A stretch of 31,373 nt of DNA, taken from assembly GCA_037139735.1 (NCBI GenBank), contig JBAXFU010000034.1, forward strand, positions 1 through 31,373, in the 5' to 3' direction. Numbering within the stretch: the stretch's first letter is position 1; each line of letters begins with the position of its first letter. This DNA is from UBA2402 sp037139735 (GTDB lineage Bacteria; Planctomycetota; Phycisphaerae; Phycisphaerales; UBA1924). The notes beneath the pieces are model-generated. The model searched no databases. It saw nothing but the letters and a program-made list of their open reading frames with translations, and was not told the DNA's origin. Below are positions 15,347-25,591 of this stretch, piece after piece. A program made the position numbers and the translations under genes.

Positions 15347-15530
15347 CCAGCCCGCCTCGGGCGTCCCCTCGTTGAGCCGTGGGCGCGGCCCGGCTCTGCG
15401 GGCAAGCCCCCGGCGGCGCCGATTCGCGCTACGACTCCACCACCACCCAACGCCTCCTCGCCCCCGCAGGGCGGCAACCAACCGGTAGCCCAAGGCGCAG
15501 CCGGGCTCTGCGGGCAAGCCCTGAGTACAC
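15347..15530 (+). repeat. Dispersed ~185-bp intergenic repeat, copy B
   Basis: It has the same block order as copy A at 13962: CCAGCCCGCCTCGGGCGTCC, TTGAGCCGTG, GCCCGGCTCTGCGGGC, AAGCCCCCGGCGGCG, CTCGCCCCCGCAGGGCGGC, ACCGGTAGCCCA and GGGCAAGCCCTGAG. It is in the same orientation, 1385 bp downstream, and diverged by scattered substitutions and small gaps. It follows a WYL gene tail, as copy A does. Confidence 0.8.
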
Positions 15531-15679
15531 GATCGCCGACTCACGCCACCCCAAACAACAAGTGGAATCTCTGAACGATCGCGCAACCGCCGCGAGCAAT
15601 GATCGTGCCGAACGTGAGCGTTCGTGAATCGACGTCGCCGCTCGATCCCGTCGACGGGCTGTTCGTGGGGCTCCCCACT

Positions 15680-15841
15680 CACGGGCAGTCCTGCCCGAGC
15701 GTTCGCCGCGATCCACCGATCCGGCAACAGCGGCGTGAGGTCGTCGTCAGAGGGCGAATCGCCCGGTTGTGCCGGACGCGTGGTCACGTCCTTCAGGTAC
15801 GACCACGGCTCGATCTCGTGCAGCTTGGCGCTGCCGATCAG
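15680..15841 (-). pseudogene. IS66-family transposase C-terminal remnant 1
   Basis: The minus-strand frame reads LIGSAKLHEIEPWSYLKDV, then PSDDDLTPLLPDRWIAANAR. This is the shape of the C-terminal tail of IS66 (TnpC) transposases: a GSAKLNGIEPWAYLRDVL-like helix, a short gap, then a LLP-x-W ending. No catalytic DDE region or the accessory TnpA/TnpB genes is present. It lies immediately downstream of a second, different IS66 tail, so two insertions or a rearranged one decayed here. Confidence 0.65.
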
Positions 15842-15865
15842 TGACCGCTCCACCAACCACACCAC

Positions 15866-16081
15866 TCAAGCCCCCAGCGACTGCAGCTCGGCCGTCCACC
15901 GGTCCGGGAGCCATCGCTCGAGGTCGGGGCCGCTCGCGTGCGGCACGTGCGTCAACGCCTGCGTCAAAGAACGTTGGGGGTCGACGCCGTGACGCTTGCA
16001 TGTCGCCGTCAGGCTCAACAGGATTGCTGCCGCCTCGCTGCCGCGTTCGTTGTCCACGAACGAGCTGTTCTTGCGGTTGAT
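15866..16081 (-). pseudogene. IS66-family transposase C-terminal remnant 2
   Basis: The minus-strand frame contains RKNSSFVDNERGSEAAAILL, then SLTATCKRHGVDPQRSLTQA and LERWLPDRW, ending with a stop at 15866. The run RKN-x-F-x(4)-RG-x-EAAA and HGVDP matches the final segment of IS66 transposases. Its sequence differs clearly from remnant 1, so they are not recent copies of each other. Upstream of 16081 the similarity is lost, and the rnr gene starts on the other strand at 16248. Confidence 0.7.
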
Positions 16082-16247
16082 CACCGCCAGCAGCGGCACG
16101 GTTTCGCGCTGCTTGGCCGCCGTGCGTTCGGCCGCGGCAAGGTGACTGGGCCGGCAGCGACCGTGCCGCGTCACCGCCCGCCATCACCCATCCCGTCCTC
16201 ACCCATCCCGCACCCGCCCCTCCCAACGGTCCCCTACCCTCCCTCGA

Positions 16248-18740
16248 ATGTCACTTCGTTACAAGTCGCGCCTCCTCACGCACCTCAAGCACGAGGCGTA
16301 CATGCCCACGCGGCTGGGCGAACTGGCGAAGGACCTCAACATCCCCACCGAGGAACTCGCCGACTTCACCGCCGCCGTGCAGTCCTACGCCCGCGAGGGG
16401 CTCCTCGTCGTCGCGAGCAACGGCCATGTGATGCTCCCCACGCTGGCTGACGCGCCAAACGGCGAGATCACCGGCATCTTCCGCAAGAACCCCCGCGGGT
16501 TCGGCTTTGTCTCCCCCACCGCCGCGTATCGCGAGGGCTCGGTCTTCATCGGACCCGAAGACGCGGGCGACGCCCTCACCGGCGACACGGTGCGATGCCG
16601 CGTGGCTCGCGAACGCGGCGGCGATCGCTTCGCCGGCACCATCATCGAGGTCGTCGAACGCAAGAAGTCGTCGTACACCGGCACGCTCGCCAAGCGCGGC
16701 AGCCAGTGGATCGTCATGCCCGACGGCAAGCAGCTCACCTCGCCCATCGTCGTGCGCGACGCCGAGTCCAAGAACGCGCGCGAGGGCGACAAGGTGGTGC
16801 TCGAGCTGGTCGTCTACCCCGATGGGGACATGCTCGGCGAGGGCGTCATCGTCCGCGTGCTGGGCGAGGCGGGCCGCCCCGACATCGAGACGCAGGCCGT
16901 CATCGCCACGTACAACCTCCCCGGCGAGTTCCCCGAGGCGTGCATCCAGCAGGCCCGCGACGCCGCGGCGCAGTACGACAAGGAGATCGCCGAGTACAAG
17001 GCCAACGGCCCCTCCACCCTCCGCAACCGCTTCGACCACACCAACGAGTTCATCCTCACCATCGACCCGCCCGACGCCAAGGACTACGACGACGCCATCA
17101 GCATCAAGAAGACGCCCGAGGGCTGGGAACTCTCGGTCTACATCGCCGACGTGGCGCACTTCATCCCGCCGGGCAGCCCGCTCGATATCGAAGCCAAGGA
17201 TCGCGCCAACTCGTGCTACCTGCCGCGGCTCGTGATTCCGATGCTGCCCGAGATCCTCAGCAACGGCATCTGCTCGCTGCAGGAGAACGTGCCCAGGTAT
17301 TGCAAGTGCGCGATCATCCGCTACGACCAGCAGGGCAAGGTGATCGGCGAGGCCGTGTGCCAGGCGCTCATCCACAGCCGCAAGCGGCTGACGTACCTCG
17401 AGGCCCAGGCGCTGATCGACGGCGACCTCAACGAGGCCCGCCGCCACGCCAAGACGCCCCCCAAGTACACCGACGAACTCCTCGAGACCCTCCGCGAGAT
17501 GGACCGCTGCGCCAAGGCCATCCAAGGCCGCCGCAACCGCATGGGCATGATCGTGCTCGACCTGCCCGAGTGCGTGCTCATCTACGACGACCACGGCCAC
17601 GTCGTCGACGCCGAGCGCGAGGACGACGCCTTCACCCACAAGCTCATCGAGATGTTCATGGTGGAGGCCAACGAGGTGGTGGCTCGCCTGGCGGAGAAGA
17701 TGCAGGTGCCGCTGCTTCGCCGCGTGCACCCAGAGCCCATCCCCGGCGACGTCGACGAGATGCGCAAGGTGGCGATGGTGGCGGGCTTCCGCATCCCGCG
17801 CAACCCCACCCGCGAGGAACTCCAGAACCTCCTCAACGCCACGCGGGGCAAGCCCGCCGCCCGCGCCGTGCACATGGCCGTGCTCCGCACGTTGAGCAAG
17901 GCCGAATACTCCCCCGCCCTCATCGGCCACTTCGCCCTCGCCAGCGAGGCCTACGCCCACTTCACCAGCCCCATCCGCCGCTACGCCGACCTGACCGTCC
18001 ACCGCTTCATCGCCGACTACATCGAACAGACCGACAACGGCACGAACCGCCCGCGCACCGACGCCGATCGCCTCGCGCTGGGCGAGGCCATCATGGGCCT
18101 CCGCCACACGCCCACCGAGGACGAACTCGTCACCATCGGCCGCCACGCCACCATGCGCGAGGTCAACGCCGAAAGCGCCGAGAAGGAACTGCGGTCGTTC
18201 CTGGTGCTGCAGTTGCTCGAGAAGCACATCGGCGAGTCGTTCCGGGGCGTCGTCACCGGCATCAACAACCGCGGCATCTTCGTCCAGATCGACAAGTACC
18301 TCGCCGACGGCTTCATCAAGGCCGACGACCTCCCCGGCGACACCACCCGCGGCATGGGCACCCCCATGTGGCGCATCGACCAGAAGTCCGGCGCGCTCGT
18401 CGACATTCGCTCGGGTCGCAGCTTCAACTTCGGCGACCTGGTCACCGTCCGCATCGGCGCGGTCGACCTCTCACGCCGCCAGTTGGAACTCTTCATTGAC
18501 GATGCCGGCGCGAGAGCCGTGGGCAAGACCAAATCGGCCCAACTGGGCCGCAAGGACCCTGCCGCCCAACCCCCCGCCGGCCCCGGCGGCCTCACGCTCG
18601 GACAAGGCACCGGCGGCTTCGGCCAAGTCCAAGGGAGCGGCTTCAAGGAGAAGGATGTCCGAACGGGCGCTCAGAAGCGGTCGCAACGCAGCAAGGGCCG
18701 CGACCAACGCAAGAAGCACCACCGCCGGGACAAGGACTGA
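16248..18740 (+). CDS. rnr: Ribonuclease R (3'-5' exoribonuclease)
   Basis: The product is 830 residues. An N-terminal helical/winged domain (1-65) precedes two cold-shock-type domains: GEITGIFRKNPRGFGFVSPT (72-91) and the SYTGTLAKRGSQWIVMPDGK region (142-161). The RNB catalytic domain begins near 260. Its active-site motif DPPDAKDYDDA (273-283) has the four metal-binding acidic residues, and the conserved HFTSPIRRYADLTVHRFIAD follows. A C-terminal S1 domain (FRGVVTGINNRGIFVQIDKY) ends in a long Gly/Lys/Arg-rich tail (KKHHRRDKD) that probably binds RNA or ribosomes. It degrades structured RNA in the cytoplasm. No Shine-Dalgarno is evident before ATG 16248, but the match to family starts supports it. 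Next gene 99 bp downstream. Confidence 0.95.
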   Translation: MSLRYKSRLLTHLKHEAYMPTRLGELAKDLNIPTEELADFTAAVQSYAREGLLVVASNGHVMLPTLADAPNGEITGIFRKNPRGFGFVSPTAAYREGSVFIGPEDAGDALTGDTVRCRVARERGGDRFAGTIIEVVERKKSSYTGTLAKRGSQWIVMPDGKQLTSPIVVRDAESKNAREGDKVVLELVVYPDGDMLGEGVIVRVLGEAGRPDIETQAVIATYNLPGEFPEACIQQARDAAAQYDKEIAEYKANGPSTLRNRFDHTNEFILTIDPPDAKDYDDAISIKKTPEGWELSVYIADVAHFIPPGSPLDIEAKDRANSCYLPRLVIPMLPEILSNGICSLQENVPRYCKCAIIRYDQQGKVIGEAVCQALIHSRKRLTYLEAQALIDGDLNEARRHAKTPPKYTDELLETLREMDRCAKAIQGRRNRMGMIVLDLPECVLIYDDHGHVVDAEREDDAFTHKLIEMFMVEANEVVARLAEKMQVPLLRRVHPEPIPGDVDEMRKVAMVAGFRIPRNPTREELQNLLNATRGKPAARAVHMAVLRTLSKAEYSPALIGHFALASEAYAHFTSPIRRYADLTVHRFIADYIEQTDNGTNRPRTDADRLALGEAIMGLRHTPTEDELVTIGRHATMREVNAESAEKELRSFLVLQLLEKHIGESFRGVVTGINNRGIFVQIDKYLADGFIKADDLPGDTTRGMGTPMWRIDQKSGALVDIRSGRSFNFGDLVTVRIGAVDLSRRQLELFIDDAGARAVGKTKSAQLGRKDPAAQPPAGPGGLTLGQGTGGFGQVQGSGFKEKDVRTGAQKRSQRSKGRDQRKKHHRRDKD

Positions 18741-18783
18741 TCTCCCGACCCAATCGTGTTGCCCGGCTACACTTCTTTTGATA

Positions 18784-18838
18784 TTTGTTCGCCACGATCG
18801 CGGGCAACCAACCCCCCACGAGCCTTATAGCGAACAAA
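18784..18838 (+). promoter_or_regulatory. 9-bp inverted repeat in the leader of the asparagine-synthase-like gene
   Basis: TTTGTTCGC (18784-18792) and GCGAACAAA (18830-18838) are perfect inverted repeats 37 bases apart. The right arm ends one base before the ATG at 18840. The segment is AT-rich compared with its surroundings and there is no recognisable ribosome binding site. In RNA it could fold and hide the start; in DNA it could be an operator. Confidence 0.4.
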
Positions 18839-18839
18839 A

Positions 18840-20636
18840 ATGTTTTTCATTGCGGTCAGTCATGTCCCGCCACCGCCAACCTTCGACCTGAAGGGCGTTG
18901 TCTCATGGTCTGAAGGAGCGTTCGCTCAGGCCGGCTGGACGGTGCATTGCCTCGTCGATCCGCTCTTTGGTCGCCACGAGCCCTCCCCCTTCGAACTCAT
19001 CTGCGGCGAGCACGCACCCGGCTCGGGCAAGCGGTTGCCCCTGACCACGATCCGCTTCGATCCCGCGAGACTCCTCATCTCGCTCCGCCGCGAAGCCGAC
19101 TCGGGTCGTCCCGTCTTCCACCACGTCACGCCGGACGGCACCCTGCTCATCAGCAGCCACCTGTCGATGATGCGTCGATGGGGAATCCCGTGGCGAGAGT
19201 CCGCGTCGCTCCTGCCTGAACTGCTCCTGTACCGCCACGCCTGCGCACCCGGCACGCTCATCGACGGCGTTCAACAACTCGTCGCGGGCGATCGCGCCGA
19301 CGTGCGGCTCGAGGCCGGTCGCTGGGTGCTGCGTCGAACCCCGGATTACACGCCGCCGAGCGTCGATCCTTCGCTCGCGGACTTTCTCTCCAACCAACGC
19401 CAGATCTCGCGGCTGTGCGAGGCGATGGAACAGGCCATCAACCGCCCGGGGATCACCCCTTCCACCGTCGGGTGCCTCACGTCCGGCGGCCTTGATTCCT
19501 CGATCATCACCTCGGTGCTCCATCGGCAGGGCGTCAACGACACCTTCTCGATCGTCTATCCCTTCGAGGACATCGCCACCGACATCGAGTTCCAGTACGC
19601 CACCAGCGCCGCGGCGGCCATCGGTACGCGTCACGAAGTGCACATTCCCTCGACCTGGGACTTCCTGCATGGCACCATCGATGCCGTCGATGCCGCGGAA
19701 GAGCCGACGATGCACCTGCAGAGCGTCCTGATCCACCTGCTCTGCAAGGATGTCCTCGCTCGTCGCGGCCACCGCATCGTGCCCTGCGGCGAGGGAGCGG
19801 ACGGTCTCTTCGGCGGCCGCCTTCAACGCCTGCTGTCGGACTTCGCACAAGCCCCGTGGAAACAAGCCCTGTTGGGCCTCCCCGGCGTCTCGACATCGCT
19901 TCGAGCCATCGCCAGGCGAACCAATCGCTGGGGCATGATCGCCGACATCGCCGGTCGCAGCATCTCCACGGCCACCAGCGTCCACGACCCTCGCCACATC
20001 CTCTGGTCCTTCGCCATCTTCGGCGATCGCGAGTGGATCCGGCAGCACTGCAACTGCACCGATGCCGCCATGCTCGGCGCTCGCCCCGTCGCGATCGAGC
20101 CGCACGGCTCGCGAGACCTTCGCGATTGCGTCTCCATCCTCGCGCTGCTCAGCGAATCATCCGAAACGCAGGCGATCTGGAGCAAACTCGGCGAAGCGCA
20201 CGGCATGTGCTTCACCTACCCCTACCTCGACAAGGGCGTCAGCGACATCGCCTACTCGATCCCCTGGGAAACCAAGCAGGTGGGCCCCAAGCCGGTGATC
20301 CGCGCACTCGCCCGCGCGATCGGTCTTCCCGAGAGCATCGTGGCCCGGCCCAAGGCCTCCTTCGACGTCAAGCCCGAACGCTGGGCGGTGCCGGGCGGCG
20401 TCTTCGAACCCCTCGTCGCCGTCGCCGCACCCGCGTTCGACGAACAGGCCCTGCGATCGCTGCAGTCACCCTACGTCTTCAAGGCGCAGATGCTCTGGAC
20501 CGCCATCAACCTCGCCATCTGGCGACGCCTTCACGTCCAAGGCGAATCCGCCGAACGGCTGCACGCGGAACTCGACCAGTCGATGGATCGCCTGGGCGTC
20601 GACGACGCCTATCGCAAGCGAGCCGTCCGCCGCTGA
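18840..20636 (+). CDS. Asparagine-synthase-like amide ligase without the glutaminase cysteine
   Basis: The product is 598 residues. The PP-loop SGGLDSS (215-221) and GEGADGLFGG (317-326, usually GEGADELFGG) mark the asparagine synthetase ATP-pyrophosphatase domain, which activates a carboxylate by adenylation and forms an amide. The N-terminal ~170 residues have the outline of a class II glutaminase (ISSHLSMMRRWGIPW, ELLLYRHACAPGTLIDGVQQ), but the protein begins MFFIAV, so the essential Cys2 is missing. The amide nitrogen must come from ammonia or another amine, or the domain is only structural. Known relatives include beta-lactam synthetase-like and lasso-peptide cyclase-type enzymes. No biosynthetic partners are next to it, so the substrate is unknown. 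Confidence 0.88.
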   Translation: MFFIAVSHVPPPPTFDLKGVVSWSEGAFAQAGWTVHCLVDPLFGRHEPSPFELICGEHAPGSGKRLPLTTIRFDPARLLISLRREADSGRPVFHHVTPDGTLLISSHLSMMRRWGIPWRESASLLPELLLYRHACAPGTLIDGVQQLVAGDRADVRLEAGRWVLRRTPDYTPPSVDPSLADFLSNQRQISRLCEAMEQAINRPGITPSTVGCLTSGGLDSSIITSVLHRQGVNDTFSIVYPFEDIATDIEFQYATSAAAAIGTRHEVHIPSTWDFLHGTIDAVDAAEEPTMHLQSVLIHLLCKDVLARRGHRIVPCGEGADGLFGGRLQRLLSDFAQAPWKQALLGLPGVSTSLRAIARRTNRWGMIADIAGRSISTATSVHDPRHILWSFAIFGDREWIRQHCNCTDAAMLGARPVAIEPHGSRDLRDCVSILALLSESSETQAIWSKLGEAHGMCFTYPYLDKGVSDIAYSIPWETKQVGPKPVIRALARAIGLPESIVARPKASFDVKPERWAVPGGVFEPLVAVAAPAFDEQALRSLQSPYVFKAQMLWTAINLAIWRRLHVQGESAERLHAELDQSMDRLGVDDAYRKRAVRR

Positions 20637-20689
20637 CGTGCCTGTTCGCGGCCCGCGGGGAGGTTCATGATCATCGCACCAATGCACAA

Positions 20690-20712
20690 GGCCCGGACGC
20701 GTGGTCCGGGCC
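20690..20712. terminator. Hairpin between convergent genes
   Basis: GGCCCGGAC (20690-20698) pairs with GTCCGGGCC (20704-20712) around a 5-base loop. It lies between the stop of the asparagine-synthase-like gene (+) and the stop of the exported-protein gene (-). The T-rich side is weak on both strands (TTGTG on the minus side), so it is a likely, probably bidirectional, terminator. Confidence 0.65.
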
Positions 20713-20736
20713 CGTGATCCTGTCTGGTTCGAATGG

Positions 20737-21645
20737 TCACTTCGCCGCGGGCTTCGAGGCGTCCGACGCCGCCTCCGCGGGCTTCTCGTATCCCGAGATC
20801 TTTCGCAGCGCCTGCTTGCGATCCTCGAGCGACATCTTCGCCATCGCGGCCTTGGCCGCGGCGAGGCGCTCGGCCTTCGGAGCATCGGCCTTCACGCCCG
20901 GCATCTGCTTCGACGCCGCGTCGATCAACTCGTTGTACGTCCACAGGTGCTCAAGGAAGCCCTGCTTGTAGATCGCGCCCATCGACTGCATCGTCGCCTT
21001 CTTCGACTCCTCCGGCGACGCGCCCTCCTTCTTCGGAGGCATGCCCGCCTTCGTGTACGCGGTCGTGATGCGAGAGTTGAGACCGAACGCCTTGTCGTCG
21101 ATGATCTGGCGGTTCTTCAGTTCGCTGGCCAGCGACGGCGCCGTCAGCGGCTTGGTCGTCGCCACCACCTGCCCCACCGACGCCTTGTCGTTGAAGTCCG
21201 TCTTCTCGAACAAGCCCTGGTCGATCCGCTCGACCAGGTCCAGGTTCTCGATCACGACCCGCTCCATCGACTTGCGACGCTCCGGGAAGTACGCGTCGAT
21301 CTTCGACATCACGTCCGCCGTGACCAGCGGGTTGCGGCGGAGCGACGCCAACTCCAGCGGCTCGTTCAACGCCACCAACGCGCCCGAGGCGTCCTTCTCC
21401 CACTCCTTGAAGGGCAGGTTCGGGATCGGCTCCTTCGCCGGACGCGCCCGCTCGATCTTCGGCTGCGGCTGAGACGCCGCGGGCGGCGGCGGCGGCGGCA
21501 CCGGTGCCTTCGGAATGTCCTTCTCGGGATCCGGATTCGTCGCCGGCGGCGGCGTCACGAACTGCCCCATCGCCACGGACGAACCCATGGACGCAACCAG
21601 AGACCAAACAAGCACCCGGAAACGGCCATTTGCCTGCGTCTGCAT
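20737..21645 (-). CDS. Exported protein of unknown function, Pro-rich linker
   Basis: The product is 302 residues from the ATG at 21645, with AAGGA 9 bases upstream; a more distal in-frame start at 21708 overlaps the clpB-side hairpin and is rejected. The signal peptide (MQTQANGRFRVLVWSLVASM) ends near VAMGQ, residue ~27. A Pro-rich stretch follows (PVPPPPPPAASQPQPK, about 48-63). The remaining helical domain includes LELASLRRNPLVTADVMSKI and GFLEHLWTYNELIDAASKQM, and the Ala/Lys-rich end is LEDRKQALRKISGYEKPAEA. No catalytic motif or known family is recognised. It follows clpB on the same strand but is separated by a strong hairpin, so it is probably transcribed alone. Confidence 0.82.
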   Translation of the reverse strand: MQTQANGRFRVLVWSLVASMGSSVAMGQFVTPPPATNPDPEKDIPKAPVPPPPPPAASQPQPKIERARPAKEPIPNLPFKEWEKDASGALVALNEPLELASLRRNPLVTADVMSKIDAYFPERRKSMERVVIENLDLVERIDQGLFEKTDFNDKASVGQVVATTKPLTAPSLASELKNRQIIDDKAFGLNSRITTAYTKAGMPPKKEGASPEESKKATMQSMGAIYKQGFLEHLWTYNELIDAASKQMPGVKADAPKAERLAAAKAAMAKMSLEDRKQALRKISGYEKPAEAASDASKPAAK

Positions 21646-21711
21646 GAATCTCAGTCCTTGCTCGAGCGGTGTGAGACACCCGCCGCCGATCCCACGCGGG
21701 ATCGACAATCA

Positions 21712-21741
21712 GGGGGCCGAGAGTATTCGCTCTCGGCCCCC
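21712..21741 (-). terminator. Strong hairpin downstream of clpB
   Basis: GGGGGCCGAGAG (21712-21723) and CTCTCGGCCCCC (21730-21741) form a perfect 12-bp stem with a 6-base loop. It lies 71 bp past the clpB stop codon and before the start of the next minus-strand gene. No clear U-tract follows in the minus direction, so termination may be factor-dependent, but the position fits a clpB terminator. Confidence 0.7.
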
Positions 21742-21812
21742 CTTTGTTCGGTCGAAACCAGCCTCGGCCTCCAGAGGCGAACCACCCGCCGATCCCCCGT
21801 CCGGGCCCGAAC

Positions 21813-24530
<2,718 letters not shown>

Positions 24531-24696
24531 GCCGGTCAGGGTGCAACCGCCGTACCAGTCCGCACGGGCCCGCGGCGGCCGTTCCACGGGCCATCGGCAG
24601 GTGCCGCTCCTGAATCGACCCTCCCCCCCACTGCTATTCCGGCAGGATCGCGGCGGAAACCACACATCTACCAAACAGCAATTCGAGCAACCTTGG

Positions 24697-24725
24697 TTGA
24701 CCTTTCCCTCGACTCCGTGTACAAC
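24697..24725 (+). promoter_or_regulatory. Sigma-70-like promoter for the small lipoprotein
   Basis: TTGACC (24697-24702) and TACAAC (24720-24725) are separated by 17 bp, with 5 of 6 and 4 of 6 matches to consensus. The lipoprotein ATG is 61 bp downstream of the -10 box. The site lies between divergent clpB and the lipoprotein gene and reads away from clpB. Confidence 0.6.
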
Positions 24726-24785
24726 CTACGTCCTGTCCCCAATGTGGTGGCCGGGCCGAGGTGGCCGCTTCAGGTAGTTTCATTC

Positions 24786-25049
24786 ATGAACAAGCGCTCC
24801 AAGACGTCTCTTCTCCTGCTCGCCGCCGCGGCAACCCTCGGTGGGTGCGCCTCCAGCGATCCGAAGCACGCTTCGGTCGTTCACAACCTGACCCCCGAGC
24901 TGCTGTCGCTCAATGAGCGTCCGGCCGATGCCCAAAACACGACTTCGGTGACTTGGAACGCGGGCAACCGGATGATCTGGAACGACATCCAGCGCGCCAC
25001 GCTGACCGACCGCCCCTCCCGTCTGTCGCGGTACCCGGTCCCCCACTGA
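24786..25049 (+). CDS. Small lipoprotein of unknown function
   Basis: The product is 87 residues from ATG 24786. The signal peptide (MNKRSKTSLLLLAAAATLGG) ends in a lipobox LGGC, so Cys21 is lipidated, followed by ASSD. The mature ~66-residue protein has a motif-rich centre (NLTPELLSLNERPADAQNTT, then NRMIWNDIQRATLTDRPSRL) and no second membrane segment. Such Asn/Arg-rich small lipoproteins with a WNDIxRA-type end are seen in planctomycetes without a known role. It has its own promoter and a perfect terminator 24 bp after the stop, so it is a single-gene unit. Confidence 0.82.
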   Translation: MNKRSKTSLLLLAAAATLGGCASSDPKHASVVHNLTPELLSLNERPADAQNTTSVTWNAGNRMIWNDIQRATLTDRPSRLSRYPVPH

Positions 25050-25073
25050 TTCCATCACCAACTTTGCCAATGA

Positions 25074-25099
25074 AAAAGCCCGCCTTCTGGCGGGCTTTT
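25074..25099. terminator. Bidirectional rho-independent terminator
   Basis: AAAAGCCCGCC (25074-25084), loop TTCT and GGCGGGCTTTT (25089-25099) form a perfect 11-bp stem with A- and T-tracts that serve both strands. It separates the small lipoprotein (+, ends 25049) from the HARE-HTH-like gene (-, ends 25125). Confidence 0.92.
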
Positions 25100-25124
25100 C
25101 TCATTTGGCAATCAATCCGGCGGG

Positions 25125-25532
25125 TCAGGCAGTGGTGTAATGACCGTGCGATACCTTCTTGAAGATGTTGCGATGCTTGATGAAGGCCTGGTTGACCATC
25201 ACGCGGAAATTGGCCGCGTTGGTCTTGTAGCCGCTCTTCTTCACGGCCTCCGCCGCGTTCGACACGGTCAGCGTCTTGCCTTTCAGCACCGCCGCGAGCG
25301 CTTCGACAAGACTCGTCTTGTTCTTGGGACGAACCCGGCCGACGCCGCCCCGGGCGACTCGACCCGATTCGGCCGCGACGCCGAAGGCACTCAGTTGATC
25401 ATCCAACTTCTGAAGCCGCTTGAGCAGCGTCTGCCGCCTGCGCTGCAACGCTCCGACCTGACGTTGACGACGACGAAGTTCCTGCTGCAGGACCTGCGTC
25501 GACATGGTGCTGATGCCGATCTTTTTCGCCAT
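25125..25532 (-). CDS. Coiled-coil protein with HARE-HTH-like C-terminal domain
   Basis: The product is 135 residues. The N-terminal half is a strongly basic coiled coil (VLQQELRRRQRQVGALQRRR, then LLKRLQKLDDQLSAFG, about residues 14-50). A linker with GGVGRVRPKNK leads to a C-terminal domain (about 72-135) with TSLVEALAAVLKGKTLTVSN, AAEAVKKSGYKTNAANFRVM and FIKHRNIFKKVSHGHYTT. This helix-helix-helix-wing pattern resembles HARE-HTH/HB1-type winged helices. A nucleic-acid-binding, possibly nucleoid-associated role is inferred, not shown. It lies 59 bp downstream of parB on the same strand and ends before a strong terminator, so it may be co-transcribed with parB. Start ATG 25532 has AAAGG upstream. 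Confidence 0.82.
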   Translation of the reverse strand: MAKKIGISTMSTQVLQQELRRRQRQVGALQRRRQTLLKRLQKLDDQLSAFGVAAESGRVARGGVGRVRPKNKTSLVEALAAVLKGKTLTVSNAAEAVKKSGYKTNAANFRVMVNQAFIKHRNIFKKVSHGHYTTA

Positions 25533-25591
25533 GATGCTCTGCCTTTCTCGTGTAAATACGACACAACCGCATGAGCATCCCGCCCCGGGGA

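Noticed and set aside
13950..15550. CRISPR array
   Set aside because: The repeats here are two ~185-bp copies 1.4 kb apart without regular short spacers, and no cas gene is present.
16251..18227. 658-codon minus-strand frame opposite rnr
   Set aside because: Val/Gly/His/Leu-rich shadow of rnr with no recognisable domain.
24531..24696. CIRCE or other heat-shock operator upstream of clpB
   Set aside because: No TTAGCACTC/GAGTGCTAA-type inverted repeat is present in the divergent intergenic region.
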